From NCBI GenBank assembly GCA_016932815.1, contig JAFGCC010000020.1, forward strand, positions 1-64,000: a DNA stretch of 64,000 bases, in the 5' to 3' direction. A program made the translations under genes and the position numbers. The first letter of the stretch is position 1. Each line of letters opens with the position of its first letter. This document shows, piece after piece, positions 42,983 to 52,442 of this stretch. Origin of the DNA: Microcaldota archaeon (lineage in GTDB: Archaea; Micrarchaeota; Micrarchaeia; Anstonellales; Bilamarchaeaceae). The notes beneath the pieces are model-generated. The model made no database searches. It saw only the letters and a program-made list of their open reading frames with translations, and was not told where the DNA came from.

Positions 42983-43429
42983 CTATACCTGCTTCCTCGC
43001 CATTGCCCCAAAGTGCGGCAGTTCGTAGTCTTCTCCGTTGAAGACCTTGTACGCTGCATAGAGCCCCGCTATCGCCGCCGCGCAAAGCACGAGGAACGAA
43101 GCAAGCCCGGTAACGCACGCTAGGACCGCAAGCGGGCCGAGCATCCCAAGCACCATACTAATTACCTGTAGCACTCCGAAAACGAACCATGTTGCAAGCC
43201 ATAGCAACATCGACTGCAAGGAGTGGAACTTGACGAACCTGTCGTCTTTTTTTACCAGGTAGATGAGCAGGGGAATTACGAACCCTGCACCCGTAAGGTA
43301 CCCGAATGCGGCAATGAGGTTGCTGTCATTGCCCTTTCCGCCTCCTGCTGCGGGTTTTGGAGCCGCCGCAGGCTTTTCGGCCTCAGGAGCTGCCTGCTCT
43401 GTTGCAGGCTTTTCTTTCTTTTCAGCCAT
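42983..43429 (-). CDS. DUF4870/Tic20-like membrane protein
   Basis: This 148-residue protein has a 40-residue Ala/Pro/Lys-rich cytoplasmic N-terminus, then about three membrane helices near 40-58, 75-95 and 98-125. The intervening motif KKDDRFVKFHSLQSMLLWLA is characteristic of the DUF4870/Tic20-like family, where the conserved F-x-x-F-H-x-x-Q-s segment sits between helices. Function is unknown. It is a single gene facing the PolD operon. Upstream the TTTAAA-like box and then the IS-like relic begin. Confidence 0.82.
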   Translation of the reverse strand: MAEKKEKPATEQAAPEAEKPAAAPKPAAGGGKGNDSNLIAAFGYLTGAGFVIPLLIYLVKKDDRFVKFHSLQSMLLWLATWFVFGVLQVISMVLGMLGPLAVLACVTGLASFLVLCAAAIAGLYAAYKVFNGEDYELPHFGAMARKQV

Positions 43430-43589
43430 TCATATCACCGTATTCTCAAACTAAATGGGCTGGGATGTTTTTAAACCTTTCTTGGTTGCGCCCCCTGCGG
43501 AAAACCGCTTGCGCGCGCACTGAAAAATGGGCGCGACAGGGGCTTATTGCATTCCGGTTGCGCTTTGGGGAACCCCGTTTGCACAAAGA

Positions 43590-43715
43590 AAGCTTTTTAG
43601 TGAACCTCCCCGCCCTAAAGGGCAGGGATTCCTGCTTCATTGAGGGCGCTTACGCTTATAGGCGCAGAGGCTTTCCTCTCCACGGGCTTGGCATCCCGCA
43701 GTTCCTGCGGTAGAT
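43590..43715 (-). mobile_element. IS200/IS605 (tnpB-type) right-end relic
   Basis: On the minus strand the tract ends with GCAGGAATCCCTGCCC TTTA GGGCGGGG AGGTTCAC. This closely resembles the 3' end of tnpB-carrying IS200/IS605-family elements, where the transposon end, the last TnpB codons and the omega-RNA scaffold overlap. Several hairpins precede it: CCGCAG-TTC-CTGCGG (43695-43709), AGAGG-CTTT-CCTCT, and a GCGC pair. No tnpA or tnpB ORF remains. The family assignment rests on sequence style remembered from such elements and was not searched. Confidence 0.5.
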
Positions 43716-43915
43716 TTTTATGTATGGAAGCTATCGTTTATAGGCAAGCGGAGAGGGCAGGTTTCCGTTGTTCCGCTGCCAAACGAAATTTTACAGAACA
43801 GGGGGCGGCACAATAATTTTCTCTTCCCATGTGCAGCGCCCAATTCATCCGCGATATGGCCCCTATGGATTTCTTGGCTGCAAGAAGCAAAAAGCGAATG
43901 TTTTATTAAACAAGT
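43716..43915. other. non-coding stretch before the giant gene
   Basis: With the relic to its left, this completes a 490-nt gap without a gene. I see short inverted pieces (for example GCGGAGAGGGCAGG and GGCGGCACAATA) but no ORF or tRNA. A TTTTATTAAAC box near 43901-43911 probably drives the 43931 gene. Confidence 0.5.
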
Positions 43916-43930
43916 ATGCCTAGTTTATAC

Positions 43931-46900
43931 ATGAGCGCCCAGGCCACAAAGAGGAAGAGGGAGGCTCCGGAGGAATCCGGCCTGACCTCAGCGGTCTATT
44001 CCAAATCCGAAACCGCCATGGGCGAATCGCTTATTAGCGGAGAAGAGTCCGCGCTCGTGCGCTCTGAGGCTGCCCGCATAATCTCCCAGCTAGAGGGGGA
44101 GGGCGTGGACATCACTGATGCGGGATATTTGCTAATCCAGAAGATGAACGTCAAAAAGGGCGTTCCCAGCGACGAATTCATGGATGGAACGAGGCTCCAG
44201 GAAGTAGTGGAGCTCCCCAACCCCAAAGAGGACAGGGAGCATTTTGCAAGGAAACTCTCGGAATTTGCCCAGGCCCAGCAGGAACTCCCCCCGGAAGAGC
44301 GCTCGCACATCCACGTGGAGGTGCTCGAAAAAGAGGGGATTGCAATAATCACCAACACCTTCTTCCTGCCCGCCCCAATCCTCAAGAAGAAAGAAGAATT
44401 CGCACAGCTCTTTAGGGACATAGAAAAAACTGGCAACGCAGAATCCCTGCTCTGCGCAATAGGCTGCTGGAGTGCGCTAAAAGCAAGCGTGCAAAAGAGC
44501 CTGGAACTATCCTACCGCGTGGAATATTATGGGAGGGCGGGCGAGCGCAGGCTCGCCATGCTCGGTGAAGAGCTAGTCTCCATACACCGCGAGGTTGCAA
44601 AGGAGACCTACTCCCGCCTCAAGCTCCTCTCGGAGGGAACCTCCCCCGATTCTGCGGCAATTACGAATTCCGCAATGCGCACAGAGGAATTGATGAAGAA
44701 GGAGAAGCGCATATACTCAAAGATTGAGGAAATCCAGCTCTCAGCACTCTCAAACCGCCTGCTTGGGAAATGGGCCATGAACAGGATTGAAGCGGGCATA
44801 AAGGAGGGCTATTACACCCAGCTAGAAGTTGCGGCATACGAGGGAGTAAAGCGCGAAATAGAACTCCTCTCACAATCGATGCGCTCGCTATCCACCGCCG
44901 GCATCCAGAAGGTCCTGACAAAGGGGATGGAGGGGCTCAATTCCAAGGAGAAAGAGGCATTTGAGAAGCTAGAATCCCTCGTTGCCCACCTTGAATTCAT
45001 AGCATACAAGGCTGACATGCACGAACTAGACGAGAGGATGCACAAGGAATCCCATGAATACATGCAATCCCCGCGCACCCCTCTTTCCAATTACGCCAAG
45101 CTCAGCAAGATGCCAATGAGCCAGCTTGCAATGCCCAATATAGAGAGGGTTGAGGAAATTTCCTTTAGGGCGAAAAAGCACACGGAGATGCTAAAGAAGC
45201 TTGTGGGCTCCCTAGAAGATCTCACGCATGCAGAGAAATCAAAATACAAAAAAGAGATTGATTCGCTTGCGCAGGAGCTGGAAACCGGGGTGCTCTCTTC
45301 CCTGGAAGCGGCTTCGGCAAAAGCCGACAGGGTGCTGGGGGGCATAGAAGCGCTCCTAGGAGAGCGCGTTCTGGAGAAGCGCGCGGCAGACAAGGACAAT
45401 CCCTGGAACGTCCGGGCTTCAAGCTACGTTAAAATCTACTCCCTCCGCTACAGCCTCGAAGTAATTGCGGCATCCGCAGCCGCAGGCGGGGCGATAGGGG
45501 GGTTCGCCACCCGCAGCCCCGGGGGCGTGTGGGCAGGGGCAAAAGTTGGCGCAAAAGTGGGCGGCCTCATAGTCGCTTCCGCAGGCGCCTTCCTAACCGG
45601 GGAGGCAATGTACCACTACCTTGCAGGGGAGGGAAACATGGAACAGGCGGTAGAGGACATGAGGATTGGCTCAACCTACCTCGCATTTGGGCTGCTGGGA
45701 GCTCCCATGAAGGCATTGAGCATCCCAGTAAAGCTCGCAACCGGAGGGGGGCTTGTAGCTTCCAATTCATTGCTAATCTATGAGCACCTAAAAGCGGGAA
45801 GGTACTGGGAAGTCCCAGAAGACGTCGCTTATGTGGCATTGGGAAGCGTCGCATTCATCCGCACCGCAACCGGGGTTTTCCGCGCAATAAGGCTAGCAGA
45901 GCCGGCAGAGAGCCTGGCAATAGCAAACGCCTCTGGGGCAGCCAAAATCAAAATCGGAACCAAGCTTGCCGAGCGCATGGTAAAAGTGCACAAGGCGGGG
46001 TACAGCCCGGTCTGGGTAGGGGTAAACGCGGGTTTTGCAACCCTCGGCAACTGGGGCGAAATATCAGAATCAATAGACAAAGGCAATTACAACGTTGCCC
46101 TAAGCCAGCTCGGGCGCGGATTCGTGGACATGACGCGCGGCATGGTGACTTTCGAATTCGCGCTTGCCGGAGTTGCCGGAGGCGCCAGGGGAGGCGTGCG
46201 CTTTTTTAGCGCAAGGATTTCCTCTGCAAACGCAAGGGCGGTTGCGATACTCCAGAAAACGGGCCTCTTTGAGCGCGTATCCGACATGGCTTATGGGGCG
46301 GGCTTTGAGGCTTCGGGCACCGAGGCAAGCGCGCGCCTGCTGCAACTGACATTCGCAGAAGGCAGGGTTTCCGCGCGCTACGTGCAAGAATACCTGGGCC
46401 TAAAATCGCTCTCCGAAGCCGGAAAGATTTCCGAAGCGATAAACTCGGACTGGAAGCTTGCGCGCACCCTCCTTAGCAAGGGGAAGAAGGCGGGGAAAGC
46501 TTGGGAGAGGTTTTCTGCAAAGGTGGAGAGGGCCGCGAAATCCCGCAAGGCACGCTTCGGAAAGGCGGCCCTGCTAGTTGGCGCAGTCTATTATCTTGAG
46601 AAGAGGAGCGTGGAGGAGCAGCTTAACGCAAAGGCGCTTGAGCAGGTGATAACCCCCTACGAATTCGAATTCATCTCTTCCGCTTTCGCTTCCGCAAATG
46701 CCCGGATAAAGGTTTCGGAGGTAGGGCAGGAGGATTTCTATAATGCCGTGGGCATTGCAAAGGAAATCTCGGACGAGGTGGATGCCGGAGCAGGCTCTCC
46801 TAGCCTGCAGTTTGGGATGGATTCGCAAAAGCGCCTCTGGGTGCTTTCCGCCTGCGCGTACGCGCTCCTCCTAAACGGGCAGAAGGCAACAAAGGCCCGG

Positions 46901-47353
46901 ATTTCCTCCCTCGCTTCCAAGGTTCATGATGCAACGCAGGAAAACGGCATAAGCCTCGTTTACCGCCCGGTTGCGCAGAGGGAAAAGGGAGGCTCATACA
47001 GCACGCATTTTGGGAGCGTCGCGATGATGGCCTCGATGCTCCTGCGCGATGGCGTGCAGGGGTTCTCGGATGCCTATTCTTATGTTTCCGCGGCAGGGGA
47101 ACAGCCCCCGGAGTTCCTGGATTACGCAATAACTTCCATGTATGCCGCTTCAATTTACGATAAGGGATACGAGTGGGGCTCGGAAGCCGCCTCCTCCGTT
47201 TTTGATGCTACCAGGGAAACCCCGGAGCACGCGACACTAGGATGGGAACTCCTCTTCGCCTTAGGAGCGCTAAACTCCCCAACCCCTTCAAAGAGGGAAG
47301 TGGAAGGGGCATTCGCAGCAAGCAGGAGGCAGGCGGCCCTCTGGGGAGAATAA
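43931..47353 (+). CDS. giant hypothetical protein with glycine-zipper membrane region
   Basis: The 1140-residue protein (1145 from the first ATG) is of no recognised family. Residues 1-500 are helical, highly charged and coiled-coil-like. Residues about 510-560 are Ala/Gly-rich with small-xxx-small spacing (AAAGGAIGGF, GAKVGAKVGGLIVASAGAFL), as in glycine-zipper membrane hairpins. More hydrophobic segments follow near 590-625 and 650-690. Residues 900-1140 form a second soluble, possibly all-helical domain (FGMDSQKRLWVLSACAYALLLNGQKATKARI). No signal peptide is seen. The ATG at 43931 fits the TATA distance better than that at 43916. It is followed 84 nt later by another large unknown gene. 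Confidence 0.75.
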   Translation: MSAQATKRKREAPEESGLTSAVYSKSETAMGESLISGEESALVRSEAARIISQLEGEGVDITDAGYLLIQKMNVKKGVPSDEFMDGTRLQEVVELPNPKEDREHFARKLSEFAQAQQELPPEERSHIHVEVLEKEGIAIITNTFFLPAPILKKKEEFAQLFRDIEKTGNAESLLCAIGCWSALKASVQKSLELSYRVEYYGRAGERRLAMLGEELVSIHREVAKETYSRLKLLSEGTSPDSAAITNSAMRTEELMKKEKRIYSKIEEIQLSALSNRLLGKWAMNRIEAGIKEGYYTQLEVAAYEGVKREIELLSQSMRSLSTAGIQKVLTKGMEGLNSKEKEAFEKLESLVAHLEFIAYKADMHELDERMHKESHEYMQSPRTPLSNYAKLSKMPMSQLAMPNIERVEEISFRAKKHTEMLKKLVGSLEDLTHAEKSKYKKEIDSLAQELETGVLSSLEAASAKADRVLGGIEALLGERVLEKRAADKDNPWNVRASSYVKIYSLRYSLEVIAASAAAGGAIGGFATRSPGGVWAGAKVGAKVGGLIVASAGAFLTGEAMYHYLAGEGNMEQAVEDMRIGSTYLAFGLLGAPMKALSIPVKLATGGGLVASNSLLIYEHLKAGRYWEVPEDVAYVALGSVAFIRTATGVFRAIRLAEPAESLAIANASGAAKIKIGTKLAERMVKVHKAGYSPVWVGVNAGFATLGNWGEISESIDKGNYNVALSQLGRGFVDMTRGMVTFEFALAGVAGGARGGVRFFSARISSANARAVAILQKTGLFERVSDMAYGAGFEASGTEASARLLQLTFAEGRVSARYVQEYLGLKSLSEAGKISEAINSDWKLARTLLSKGKKAGKAWERFSAKVERAAKSRKARFGKAALLVGAVYYLEKRSVEEQLNAKALEQVITPYEFEFISSAFASANARIKVSEVGQEDFYNAVGIAKEISDEVDAGAGSPSLQFGMDSQKRLWVLSACAYALLLNGQKATKARISSLASKVHDATQENGISLVYRPVAQREKGGSYSTHFGSVAMMASMLLRDGVQGFSDAYSYVSAAGEQPPEFLDYAITSMYAASIYDKGYEWGSEAASSVFDATRETPEHATLGWELLFALGALNSPTPSKREVEGAFAASRRQAALWGE

Positions 47354-47437
47354 GCGGGCCAGCTTACTTCTAGAACTCCCCGTTTGCGGGCAAATCGTTT
47401 TAAACTCACTATGAGTAAAATTTATAGGTGAAGATTC

Positions 47438-49648
47438 ATGGCAGGACCACAGTACATGGGAAGGGACGCTAAGGGGGCAACCGCACTCAAAGAGACTACT
47501 CTGGAAAAATTGTACAACACTTATGCCAAGCAATTCAGGATTGAATTGAGGGATAAATTCGGAGGGCTTTTCCCGTCCAAGCCGCTAAGCGAATACAGTG
47601 AAGCGGAAATCGCCAACATAAGCGGCGAACTCATGGAATCCAAGGAGTACTGGAAGGCACTAGATGACGCTTACAAGGGTTTTGAAGAGAGCATGAAGGC
47701 CCTTAGTTCCCAGGGAAAGCTGCAGCTAGACGGAATGAAGCTTCCGGCAAACGAGGCAATCGCCAAGGCGGAACTGCTGCTTAGGACCGAATACGCGATG
47801 GCGGCAGAAGGGCTAAACTCGCTTGGGCTAGAAGGCGCCTGGAAGAAATTGGGCAAGGAACTGAAAGCCAACATGAAGGCCAAGAAGGGCAGGAGGCAGA
47901 TGGGGGTGGCCAGGCAGAGCGATTACGAGAAGCTCCTAGAGGACCCGGACCGCTTTGCGCAGAGCTTCAAGGAATCAAAAAACCTCCTGGAGTTCCTAAA
48001 CAAAGTTACGCAGAACGAAGGGATGGCCAGGAAGATTTACCAGAAACTAAGCAAGGGCAGCCCGACAGATTTCAAGCTGCTAGAAGCCGCAGTAAAGCTC
48101 AAAATCGTTCCGGACGTTGCGGAACTCCCAAAGGTCACAATCAGGGGCAAGCTCGCCGACAAGCTCTTTGAGGCGGGCAGGATGAACCTCGCTTCAATGT
48201 GGGGAGGCGTAAAGGGGATGGCCAAGCTCATAAAGATGGTGAGGGAGCAGGCGACCATGGCCGCCCGCGCCGCCGCATTGGGCTCAAGGACAATCCGCCA
48301 GGAAGCATACAGGGAATTCGCTCAGAGCGAGTGGCTCCACAAGGCCACCACAACCAAGCTGGTAATAGGCTTCATCGCACTCTGGGCGCTAAAATCCTGC
48401 GTCGGCTCCAAAGTGGAGAAATCACTCGGGCTTGATTCCACTCCCAAGAAGGACCCGATGAGCGATGCCCTGCGCGGGGTAGCCGCGTCTAACCTCAACC
48501 GCAAGAACATAACGAAAATGCTGGATGCGCTTGAAGTAGAAGGCAGGAAACTCTCCGAAGAAGAGAAGATGCGCGCACTAAGGATTGCAGGGGGAAGCAA
48601 GCAGGACACCTCCGACAAAACCCTCACCGAGTACGTGAAGATTGCCGCAATACTGCAGTTCATGCCTAATAAGAAGGCAAACGAGATTGCGAAACTCTCA
48701 AAGGCGGTTTATGCATACGTGGACCCCAAAAAGCAGGAGGAATTCGCAAGGAAGGCACTTGAGTTTTCCAAGAAAGAGCCAAAGCTGGATGCCGGCGCGC
48801 TCTTTGCAAAAACCATGGCTTCTTCCGAAGCCCTAAAAGGAGCGGTCCTAGAGTCATACTGGGGAAGGGAGTTTTCGCCCAGGCTCTTTGTGGGCTTTGC
48901 AGAAGGGGGCAAGGCTAACCCCAACCTGTCTCCTTTGCGCTCAATGCTGCGCAAGGCCGCAGTGGACAAAAAGATTACCCAGCAGCAGATGGTTAATCTC
49001 GCCAAGATGTTCGCTTCGCTCTACACGGCAACCAACAAGAAGGGGGAGCAGGAAGGCTACGTCCCCAAGACCTACGAATCGGATTTCGAGGCAGCACTAA
49101 ACCTCACTTCCAGGGGATTCACCCCCATGGCAATAAGGGCATCACTCTCCGGGATGAGCGGGTATTTCGACTACTACCAGCAAGGAAAGGCCCAGCAGGC
49201 AATCTCCGAAGTGATGGAGAGGCTCCCCAAGGCGGCAAGCGGCGCGCAGGTGCGCGGGATGCTCCTAGATTACATGCAGGAGCACAAGGGCTGGCTCAAG
49301 AAGGGCTCACTTGCCAGGTACACTTCGTTTGCAATAGGGAAACTGCTAGATGAGAATTCTTCTTTGGAAAAGCTCCTGGACTCTGACAAGCGCAAGGGGC
49401 TTGCTAACTACCTCTCGCGCAGGTATCTCGGAACAAAGGGGGCAGAACTCCTCACATACGAGCAGATAGTGAATGTCGCGGCCGCCCTTGGGAAATACGC
49501 TTCCGCAAACGACGAGAACCTAATGGGGGTGCGCAACTCCAAGACCAGCGTATTCGGGGCAAACAAATTCATGGACGAATTCGTGGACACCATCTACCCG
49601 CCTGAGCCCAAACCCGAAGCCGCGCAGGATGCGGGCCCCGAATCCTAG
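47438..49648 (+). CDS. large hypothetical helical protein
   Basis: This 736-residue protein is not recognised. Residues 1-300 are helical and basic (repeated KxLGKELKANMKAKKGRRQM type stretches). One hydrophobic helix lies near 308-325 (KLVIGFIALWALKSCVG). Residues 340-710 are helical with a repeat-like rhythm (YVDPKKQEEFARKALEFSKKEPKLDAGALFAKTMASSE). The tail is Pro/Glu/Ala-rich (PEPKPEAAQDAGPES). GGTG stands 7 nt before the ATG and an AATTTATAGG box just upstream, so it can be expressed independently. Size, composition and location suggest it works with the 1140-residue protein upstream, perhaps as a structural pair. Confidence 0.75.
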   Translation: MAGPQYMGRDAKGATALKETTLEKLYNTYAKQFRIELRDKFGGLFPSKPLSEYSEAEIANISGELMESKEYWKALDDAYKGFEESMKALSSQGKLQLDGMKLPANEAIAKAELLLRTEYAMAAEGLNSLGLEGAWKKLGKELKANMKAKKGRRQMGVARQSDYEKLLEDPDRFAQSFKESKNLLEFLNKVTQNEGMARKIYQKLSKGSPTDFKLLEAAVKLKIVPDVAELPKVTIRGKLADKLFEAGRMNLASMWGGVKGMAKLIKMVREQATMAARAAALGSRTIRQEAYREFAQSEWLHKATTTKLVIGFIALWALKSCVGSKVEKSLGLDSTPKKDPMSDALRGVAASNLNRKNITKMLDALEVEGRKLSEEEKMRALRIAGGSKQDTSDKTLTEYVKIAAILQFMPNKKANEIAKLSKAVYAYVDPKKQEEFARKALEFSKKEPKLDAGALFAKTMASSEALKGAVLESYWGREFSPRLFVGFAEGGKANPNLSPLRSMLRKAAVDKKITQQQMVNLAKMFASLYTATNKKGEQEGYVPKTYESDFEAALNLTSRGFTPMAIRASLSGMSGYFDYYQQGKAQQAISEVMERLPKAASGAQVRGMLLDYMQEHKGWLKKGSLARYTSFAIGKLLDENSSLEKLLDSDKRKGLANYLSRRYLGTKGAELLTYEQIVNVAAALGKYASANDENLMGVRNSKTSVFGANKFMDEFVDTIYPPEPKPEAAQDAGPES

Positions 49649-49694
49649 GCAATCCTTTCCTTTTTTATATTATTTCTTATATCCGTAAGGAATT

Positions 49695-51095
49695 GTGGAG
49701 AACGTGAAGATATACAATTCGCTAACCAGGGAAAAAGAGGACTTCGCGCCCGTGGGAGAGGGAAAGCTCTACTTCTACGTGTGCGGGCTAACCCCCTACG
49801 ACCATGCGCACCTGGGGCACGCTCGGACGTACATCTCCATGGACCTAATAAAGCGCTACCTGCTCCACAAGGGCTACAAGGTGTTCCACATCCAGAACAT
49901 AACGGATGTAGAAGACAAGATTTTCGCCCGCGCAAAAAAAATTGGCACATCGCCTTTGGAACTAGCAGAAAAGTTCCAGGATGAGGCGATGGAGGAATTC
50001 GGGAAACTCAACATCCTTAGCGCGGATGCATACCCGAGGGTGAGCGCCCACATCCCGCAGATAATAAGCATGATAGAAAAGATAATTGAAAACGGGTATG
50101 CATACGAAACCGGGACAGGGGTTTATTTCTCGGTTTCCTCTTTCAAAGGATACGGGAAGCTCTCCGGGCAGAAGCTTGACGAAATAAAAAAGGGTGCCAG
50201 GGTGGAGCCCGATGAAACGAAAAAGGACCCGGCTGATTTTGCGCTCTGGAAAAAAGGGGAAGACGTTCTCACATTCGATAGCCCATGGGGGAAGGGCCGC
50301 CCCGGCTGGCACATAGAGTGCTCCGCGATGGCGATGGAATACACAAAGGGAAGGGCGCTTGACATCCACGGCGGAGGCATGGACCTCTCTTTCCCGCACC
50401 ACGAAAACGAGATTGCGCAGGCCGAAGCCGCAAGGGGAGAGCAGTTTGCAAAGTACTGGATGCACACGGGCTTCTTAACGGTAAACGGGGAAAAAATGGG
50501 AAAATCCCTTGGGAACTTCATAGTCATAAATGAAGTGCTGGAGCGCTGCCCGCCCTATGCATTGAGGCTCTTTTTCCTGCATAGCCATTATAGGAGCCCC
50601 GTTGATTACAACGCGGAAGCTGTGTGCTCGGCGCAGGTTGCAGCCGAGAGATTGTTCAACTTCATGGACAAGGCCGGGGAACTTCCCAAAGAAGGCGGGG
50701 CGGAAAACCATGAACTTCGCGCGAAACTCATAGCCGAAAAAGAATCATTCTACTTTGCAATGGACGACGATTTTGACACCCCCTCCGCCCTTGCGCACAT
50801 GTTCGCCTACATGAACGCGTGCTTCTCCGAATTGCGCGGGGAATCCCCGGATTATCCTGCGATTGCGGATGCAAGGGAGGAATTCTCCAAGATGCTCTGG
50901 ATTTTCGGGCTCAAAAAAGAGGAGAAAAAGCTCGGCTCCAAAGAGGGGAAGGAAATAGATTCCCTAATTGCACAGCGCGAAGAGGCAAGGGCGAAAAAGG
51001 ATTTTGCCAGGGCCGATGAGATACGCGGCAAGCTCTCGGAATTAGGCGTGGCCCTTGAGGATACCGATGGCGGGCCCAGATGGAGGCTAAAATGA
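49695..51095 (+). CDS. cysS: cysteinyl-tRNA synthetase
   Basis: The 466-residue class I synthetase charges tRNA-Cys. It has YVCGLTPYDHAHLGHART (zinc Cys and HIGH-like HLGH, near 28-45), WHIECSAMAMEY (zinc Cys near 209), GGGMDLSFPHHENEIAQ, and KMGKSLGN (KMSKS-type) near 270-277. The GTG start at 49695 gives the expected N-terminus (VKIYNSLTREKEDF). A TTTTATATTA box lies about 25-30 nt upstream. The final ATGA overlaps the start of the lipoprotein gene. Confidence 0.97.
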   Translation: MENVKIYNSLTREKEDFAPVGEGKLYFYVCGLTPYDHAHLGHARTYISMDLIKRYLLHKGYKVFHIQNITDVEDKIFARAKKIGTSPLELAEKFQDEAMEEFGKLNILSADAYPRVSAHIPQIISMIEKIIENGYAYETGTGVYFSVSSFKGYGKLSGQKLDEIKKGARVEPDETKKDPADFALWKKGEDVLTFDSPWGKGRPGWHIECSAMAMEYTKGRALDIHGGGMDLSFPHHENEIAQAEAARGEQFAKYWMHTGFLTVNGEKMGKSLGNFIVINEVLERCPPYALRLFFLHSHYRSPVDYNAEAVCSAQVAAERLFNFMDKAGELPKEGGAENHELRAKLIAEKESFYFAMDDDFDTPSALAHMFAYMNACFSELRGESPDYPAIADAREEFSKMLWIFGLKKEEKKLGSKEGKEIDSLIAQREEARAKKDFARADEIRGKLSELGVALEDTDGGPRWRLK

Positions 51096-52279
51096 TGGGA
51101 TGCCATTCCGATAATTTCGGAGCGAAAATCCGCAGCCCCCTGCTGGCAATAATGCTTTTTTCAATCCTCCTTCTTGCAGGCTGCCCCCAGGATAACAGGG
51201 TGCCTCCTGCGCAGGAGGATGATGGGGAAGTAGAATACGTGCAGCCGGAACCGGAACCTGGGCCGGAGCCGCTTGTTACCAAAGTGGGATTCATAGGCCC
51301 CCTAACCGGGGAGAATGCGTCTTTGGGCCAAGAAGCCCTCAATGCCCTCAGGCTTGCGGCATCGGAACTATCAGACAACCTTTATTCGTATGAGATAATA
51401 GAGCAGGATGGAAAGTGCAGCTACACTAATGCAGCCGAGGCCCTAGAATACCTCGTCGATTTTAGGGGCGTGGGCGCGGTTATAGGCGGGCTCTGCCCGG
51501 ATGAAGTGGACGGGATGGCGGCATCCTTGGAAGAGCGGAGCGCCATACTAATTTCCCTCTCCAAAGGAACAATGGACAACGGGCAGGTAATGTCCTTTGC
51601 CCCGCCCGAAGGCTCATCCGCGGATGCCCTAGCATCCTTGTGCGCATCCCGCGGGATGAAGAGGGTTCTCGTAGTAAGCGATGGAAGCGCGGCCGCGCTT
51701 GCAAAAAAATCCCTATTCGAATCCTCCGCCAGGAAAGCGGGGCTCTCGGTCCTGCCCGCGCAGGTATGCGCTTCGGACTTTTCGTCTGCCGCCCTCCTAA
51801 TAAGGGGATACAACCCGGAAGCGATAATAGTCACGGCGCAGGATTCTTCTAATGCCGCAAAGGTGGTAAACACCCTGCGCTCTTATGGGATAAGCGCGAA
51901 GATAGCGGGGGATTCGCTCCTAATCACTTATGAGGCACTCTCCGCAATGGGGGATAATTCCGAGGGCATTTACTCCCTGGATTCCGGCCCGGATTATATG
52001 GAGGGCAGATTAGCCTATTTCCTAAACGAATACTCTTTTGCCTACGGGGAGCCGCATGATGCTGAACTCGTGGTAAATGCCGCAAACGCCCTCTACCTCC
52101 TTGCGCAGGCGCAGGATTTCTATTCCTACCGCGCAACGCCGCAGGATTTTAGGAACTACTGGATTAGCCTCGATAGCTGGGAGGGCTTTGGGGGAGCGCT
52201 CTTTTTTGAGCATGGGGACCGGACTTCGCCTTTTAGGGAGGTAACGGTGTCCGGCGGAAGCGTTGAAATCCTCTCCTAA
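51092..52279 (+). CDS. extracellular ligand-binding lipoprotein (Leu/Ile/Val-binding type)
   Basis: The 395-residue protein has a lipoprotein signal (LLAIMLFSILLLAGC, Cys about 33) and a Pro/Glu-rich linker (EPEPGPEP). A type I periplasmic-binding fold of the branched-chain amino-acid receptor class follows (VGFIGPLTGENASLGQEALNALRLA, then AVIGG, VLVVSDG and EAIIVTAQDSSNAAKVV). Such proteins feed ABC importers, but no permease or ATPase of that class is nearby, so it may be a sensor. The ATG at 51092 overlaps the cysS stop as ATGA; an in-frame ATG at 51080 is the alternative. Confidence 0.85.
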   Translation: MMGCHSDNFGAKIRSPLLAIMLFSILLLAGCPQDNRVPPAQEDDGEVEYVQPEPEPGPEPLVTKVGFIGPLTGENASLGQEALNALRLAASELSDNLYSYEIIEQDGKCSYTNAAEALEYLVDFRGVGAVIGGLCPDEVDGMAASLEERSAILISLSKGTMDNGQVMSFAPPEGSSADALASLCASRGMKRVLVVSDGSAAALAKKSLFESSARKAGLSVLPAQVCASDFSSAALLIRGYNPEAIIVTAQDSSNAAKVVNTLRSYGISAKIAGDSLLITYEALSAMGDNSEGIYSLDSGPDYMEGRLAYFLNEYSFAYGEPHDAELVVNAANALYLLAQAQDFYSYRATPQDFRNYWISLDSWEGFGGALFFEHGDRTSPFREVTVSGGSVEILS

Positions 52280-52367
52280 CCCTTTTTATTCCTTTTTGCG
52301 CATTTTATCCCTCACCAGTTTTATTCCCAGCAGGGTCGGCGCCGTGCTTTCCCCGCAGGATGAAAAT

Positions 52368-52442
52368 GGGCTTGTAGCTCAGCTTGGCTAGAGCACCGGA
52401 CTCTTAATCCGGGTGTCGGGGGTTCGAATCCCCTCAAGCCCG
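52368..52442 (+). tRNA. tRNA-Lys(CUU)
   Basis: The cloverleaf is complete. The acceptor is GGGCTTG/CAAGCCC with discriminator G. The D stem is GCTC/GAGC and the anticodon arm is CCGGA-CTCTTAA-TCCGG (anticodon CTT). The T arm is GGGGG-TTCGAAT-CCCCT, with one G-T closing pair. No intron is present. CCA is not encoded. A TTTTATT box lies about 45 nt upstream. Confidence 0.96.
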
